This document shows positions 61,634-64,000 of a stretch of DNA of 64,000 nucleotides, in pieces (position 1 is the first letter of the stretch; each line of letters begins with the position of its first letter). Both the position numbers and the translations under genes were made by a program. The notes beneath the pieces were generated by a model. The model was not told the DNA's origin. It searched no databases and saw only the letters and a list, made by a program, of their open reading frames with translations. The DNA comes from JBGAPI01 sp044221335. GTDB lineage: Bacteria; Pseudomonadota; Gammaproteobacteria; Xanthomonadales; Ahniellaceae. The stretch spans positions 1 through 64,000 of the forward strand of contig JBGAPI010000030.1 of the NCBI GenBank assembly GCA_044221335.1, written 5' to 3'.

Positions 61634-62284
61634 ATGCAGCCCCACCAGCGCGACTTCCTCGACCTCGCCACCCGCCTCGCCGTCCTCCGCTTCGGCGAAT
61701 TCACCCTGAAGTCCGGACGGGTCAGCCCGTACTTCTTCAACGCCGGCCTGTTCAACACCGGTGCCGCGCTCGCGGCGCTCGGGCAGGCGTATGCGGCGGC
61801 GGCGGAGGCGTCGGGGGTCGGCTACGACATGCTGTTCGGGCCGGCCTACAAGGGCATCTCGCTGGCGACCACGATGGCGGTCGCGCTCAACGAGCGTCAC
61901 GGCCGCGACGTGCCGGTCGCCTTCAACCGCAAGGAGGCGAAAGACCACGGCGAGGCCGGGATCCTGATCGGCGCGCCATTGTCCGGGCGCGTGCTGATCG
62001 TCGACGACGTGATCACTGCCGGCACCTCGGTGCGCGAGTCGGTGGCGCTGATCCGCGCCCACGGCGCCGAGCCGGCCGGCGTGCTGATCGCGCTGGACCG
62101 TGCCGAGCGCGGGCAGGGCGAATTGTCGGCGGCGGATGAGGTTCGGCGGAGTTATGGCCTGCCGGTGGCCTCGATCGTCACCGTCGACCACGTGCTCGCC
62201 TACGCCAAGGCCCGCGCCGAGTTCAACGCGTTCGCCCCTGGGATCGCCGCCTACCGAGCCCAATACGGCGTGGCGGCCGGTTGA
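61634..62284 (+). CDS. pyrE: Orotate phosphoribosyltransferase
   Basis: 216 residues from the ATG at 61634 (MQPHQRDFLDLATRLAVL). The PRPP-binding motif VLIVDDVITAGTSVRES and FTLKSGRVSPYFFNAGLF, AYKGISLATTMAVAL and FNRKEAKDHGEAG loop motifs of OPRTase are intact. It converts orotate and PRPP to OMP in pyrimidine synthesis. An ATG at 61601 would extend the protein by 11 residues but lies in a GACAAT (61605-61610) promoter-like stretch and is rejected. Confidence 0.96.
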   Translation: MQPHQRDFLDLATRLAVLRFGEFTLKSGRVSPYFFNAGLFNTGAALAALGQAYAAAAEASGVGYDMLFGPAYKGISLATTMAVALNERHGRDVPVAFNRKEAKDHGEAGILIGAPLSGRVLIVDDVITAGTSVRESVALIRAHGAEPAGVLIALDRAERGQGELSAADEVRRSYGLPVASIVTVDHVLAYAKARAEFNAFAPGIAAYRAQYGVAAG

Positions 62285-62311
62285 GCGATCGCTCGGCGTC
62301 GGGCCTGCCGG

Positions 62312-62402
62312 GTAGGGACGGCCTCCGTCCGTGACGGGACGACTCGCTCGCATTTGCATCAATTTGCACACCCGGTCTCGCCGCCGTCCCTCCCGGACGG
62401 CG
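62312..62402. repeat. Two short palindromes after pyrE
   Basis: GTAGGGACGGCCTCCGTCC (62312-62330) and CGCCGTCCCTCCCGGACGGCG (62380-62402) are GC-rich hairpins containing the same GTAGGG and GGACGG words. They fill part of the 220-base gap before the kinase gene; no gene is seen there. Confidence 0.65.
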
Positions 62403-62504
62403 ATATTTCCCTTGCGGGTGATCGCGCTGCGACCACCCGTTTGATATCGTCGGCCCCGACGCGGCCGGCATCCTGCCAGCCCAGGTTTTCCCGTGTTGGC
62501 GCCG

Positions 62505-64000
62505 ATGAGCAGCGAAGTCCCGAACGTCCCCGGCTACAAGATCATCAAGCCCCTCGGCGAAGGCGGCATGGCGTCCGTGTTCCTCGCCGTGCAGGAGTCG
62601 CTGGATCGCGAGGTCGCGCTGAAAGTGATGGCGCCGGCGCTGGCCGCCAATCGCGAGTTCACCGAGCGATTCCTGAAAGAGGGCCGGATCACCGCCCGGC
62701 TGTCGCACCCGAACCTGGTCACCGTGTTCGACATCGGTCAGGCGGGGACCGTGTACTACCTCGCCGCCGAGTTCATTCCCGGCGGCACGCTGCACGATCG
62801 CGCGCAGAACGGCATGTCGGTCGGCGAGATCCTCGCCGCCACCTGCGACGTCGCCCTCGGTCTTCACTATGCCCACGAGAAGGGCTTCGTCCATCGCGAC
62901 GTGAAGCCGGGCAACGTGCTGTTCAAGAACAACGGCACGGCGGTGCTCGCCGACTTCGGTATCGCCAAGTCGGTCGATTCCTCGACCATGGCGACCCAGG
63001 CCGGCAGCTCGATCGGCACCCCGCACTACATGAGCCCGGAGCAGGCGCGCGCCGAGAAGGTCGACGGCCGTTCCGATCTCTACAGCACCGGCGTGATGCT
63101 GTACCAGCTGCTCGCCAACCGGCTGCCCTACGACGCGCCCGATCCGTTCACCGTGGCGCTGATGCACATCACCCACCCGATCCCGAAGCTGCCCGAGAAC
63201 CTCGCGTGGCTGCAGCCGCTGATCGACGGCCTGATGGCGAAGGATCCCGAACAGCGCTTCCCGACCGGCGAGGCCTTCGTCGAGTCCTGCGAGAAGCTGC
63301 TCGGCGAGGCGCCGGAAGCGGCCGAGATCCGCAACAACAACGAGCAGCGCCGCCGGCTGGCGTCGCGGCTGTCGAACACCCGCACGGACGTGACCGCAAG
63401 CGCGGGTGGCGGCGGAAGTCCGAGTGGCGGTGCGGCGACCGTGGTCGGACCGTCGAGCGGCCGCGGAGCCGCGTCGACACCCACGGCGATCACCGCGGCA
63501 CCGTCCCGCGGCGCGGCCGATCCGGCGGCAGGTTCCGCCGCGGCCGTGCCGGCGAAGAAGTTCCCGGTCGGAATCGCAGTCGCCGCCGTGCTGGCGCTCG
63601 TCGCGGTCGGCGGTGGCGTGATGATGATGGGCGGCAAGAAGGAACCGCCGCCGACCGTCGCGCCCGTGCAGCCGGTGACGCCGGTGCCGCCGCCGATCGA
63701 CGAAGGCACGCTGGAAGACGTGGCCGCGCGTCCGTTCGACAACAACAAGGTCGCCGACGTGGTGAAGCGGGCCAAGTCCTTCGTGCGTCTAGGCGTCGGC
63801 GAGAACGGCCGCCGCCTGGCCTCCCCGGAAGGCGACTGCGCGATCGACCTGTTCAAGCACGCGCTGGAACTCGATCCCAGCAATGCCGAAGCGAGCGCCG
63901 GCCTCGAGCAGGTCGCCGCCTACTTCGAGTCCAAGGCCAAGGCAGCCTTCGACCGCGGCTTCATGCAGGGCAGTCTCGTACTCGCCGAGGAAGGCCTGCG
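62505..64000 (+). CDS. Ser/Thr protein kinase, cut by window end
   Basis: At least 498 residues, open at the right edge. ATG 62505 is chosen; an in-frame GTG at 62493 is possible. The kinase domain (about 10-270) has LGEGGMASVFLA, Lys40 (VALKVM), HRDVKPGNVLF with Asp132, ADFGIAK with Asp150 and GTPHYMSPEQARAEKVDGRS. A low-complexity Gly/Ser/Ala/Pro linker (about 300-350) leads to a membrane helix (FPVGIAVAAVLALVAVGG, about 352-372), a Pro-rich stretch (PPPTVAPVQPVTPVPPP) and a start of a tetratricopeptide-like region (CAIDLFKHALELDPSNAEAS). It is independent of the FHA-GAF operon but the same broad class of transmembrane kinase. Confidence 0.94.
   Translation, partial: MSSEVPNVPGYKIIKPLGEGGMASVFLAVQESLDREVALKVMAPALAANREFTERFLKEGRITARLSHPNLVTVFDIGQAGTVYYLAAEFIPGGTLHDRAQNGMSVGEILAATCDVALGLHYAHEKGFVHRDVKPGNVLFKNNGTAVLADFGIAKSVDSSTMATQAGSSIGTPHYMSPEQARAEKVDGRSDLYSTGVMLYQLLANRLPYDAPDPFTVALMHITHPIPKLPENLAWLQPLIDGLMAKDPEQRFPTGEAFVESCEKLLGEAPEAAEIRNNNEQRRRLASRLSNTRTDVTASAGGGGSPSGGAATVVGPSSGRGAASTPTAITAAPSRGAADPAAGSAAAVPAKKFPVGIAVAAVLALVAVGGGVMMMGGKKEPPPTVAPVQPVTPVPPPIDEGTLEDVAARPFDNNKVADVVKRAKSFVRLGVGENGRRLASPEGDCAIDLFKHALELDPSNAEASAGLEQVAAYFESKAKAAFDRGFMQGSLVLAEEGL

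Overview
The window is a GC-rich, gene-dense chromosomal segment of a gammaproteobacterium, most likely of the Lysobacterales (Xanthomonadales). The case rests on the complete 14-gene nuoA-N operon followed closely by tRNA-fMet-rimP-nusA-infB-rbfA, on the divergent suhB/trmJ pair, on the secreted-protein repertoire, and on many short palindromic repeats of the GTAGGGCGGGCA and GTAGGAGCGGC types. No phage, integrase, transposase or CRISPR locus is visible. The placement is inferred from gene content and order, not from a search.

Layout. 1-15.6 kb: tRNA-Asp with a terminator, an exported protein of unknown function, a secreted S9 peptidase, suhB and trmJ diverging, a PhnD-like binding protein followed by a membrane GGDEF/EAL protein, a small exported protein, a Baeyer-Villiger-type flavin monooxygenase overlapped by an HSL-type esterase, a Sel1-repeat protein, an RluA-type pseudouridine synthase, and a secreted heparinase/alginate-lyase-like protein on the minus strand. 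15.9-31.3 kb: complex I (nuoA to nuoN in the standard order, with separate nuoC and nuoD). 31.5-38.5 kb: an exported protein, then initiator tRNA, rimP, nusA, infB and rbfA (translation and transcription elongation factors). 38.6-45.0 kb: two large secreted paralogues, one a full subtilisin-like protease and one lacking the protease domain. 45.1-50.7 kb, minus strand: an overlapping four-gene signalling operon (FHA-GAF protein, Ser/Thr kinase with TPRs, sensorless histidine kinase, NarL-type regulator). 50.8-54.6 kb: an exported protein, a polysaccharide deacetylase and a secreted three-repeat protein. 54.6-62.3 kb: prfB with its programmed +1 frameshift, lysS with a disrupted frame, an exported Sel1/LprI-like protein, ampG, xthA and pyrE, separated by dense repeat arrays. 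62.5 kb to the end: a second Ser/Thr kinase, cut by the window edge.

Housekeeping genes are tightly packed with 4-base or 8-base start/stop overlaps. The accessory content is mainly secreted enzymes plus phosphorylation-based and c-di-GMP signalling. The points most worth following up are the protease-less subtilase paralogue, the FHA-GAF/STPK/HK/RR operon, the near-exclusive association of TAG stop codons with palindromic repeats, the different inverted word-repeats between genes of the nuo and infB operons, and the lysS frame break.
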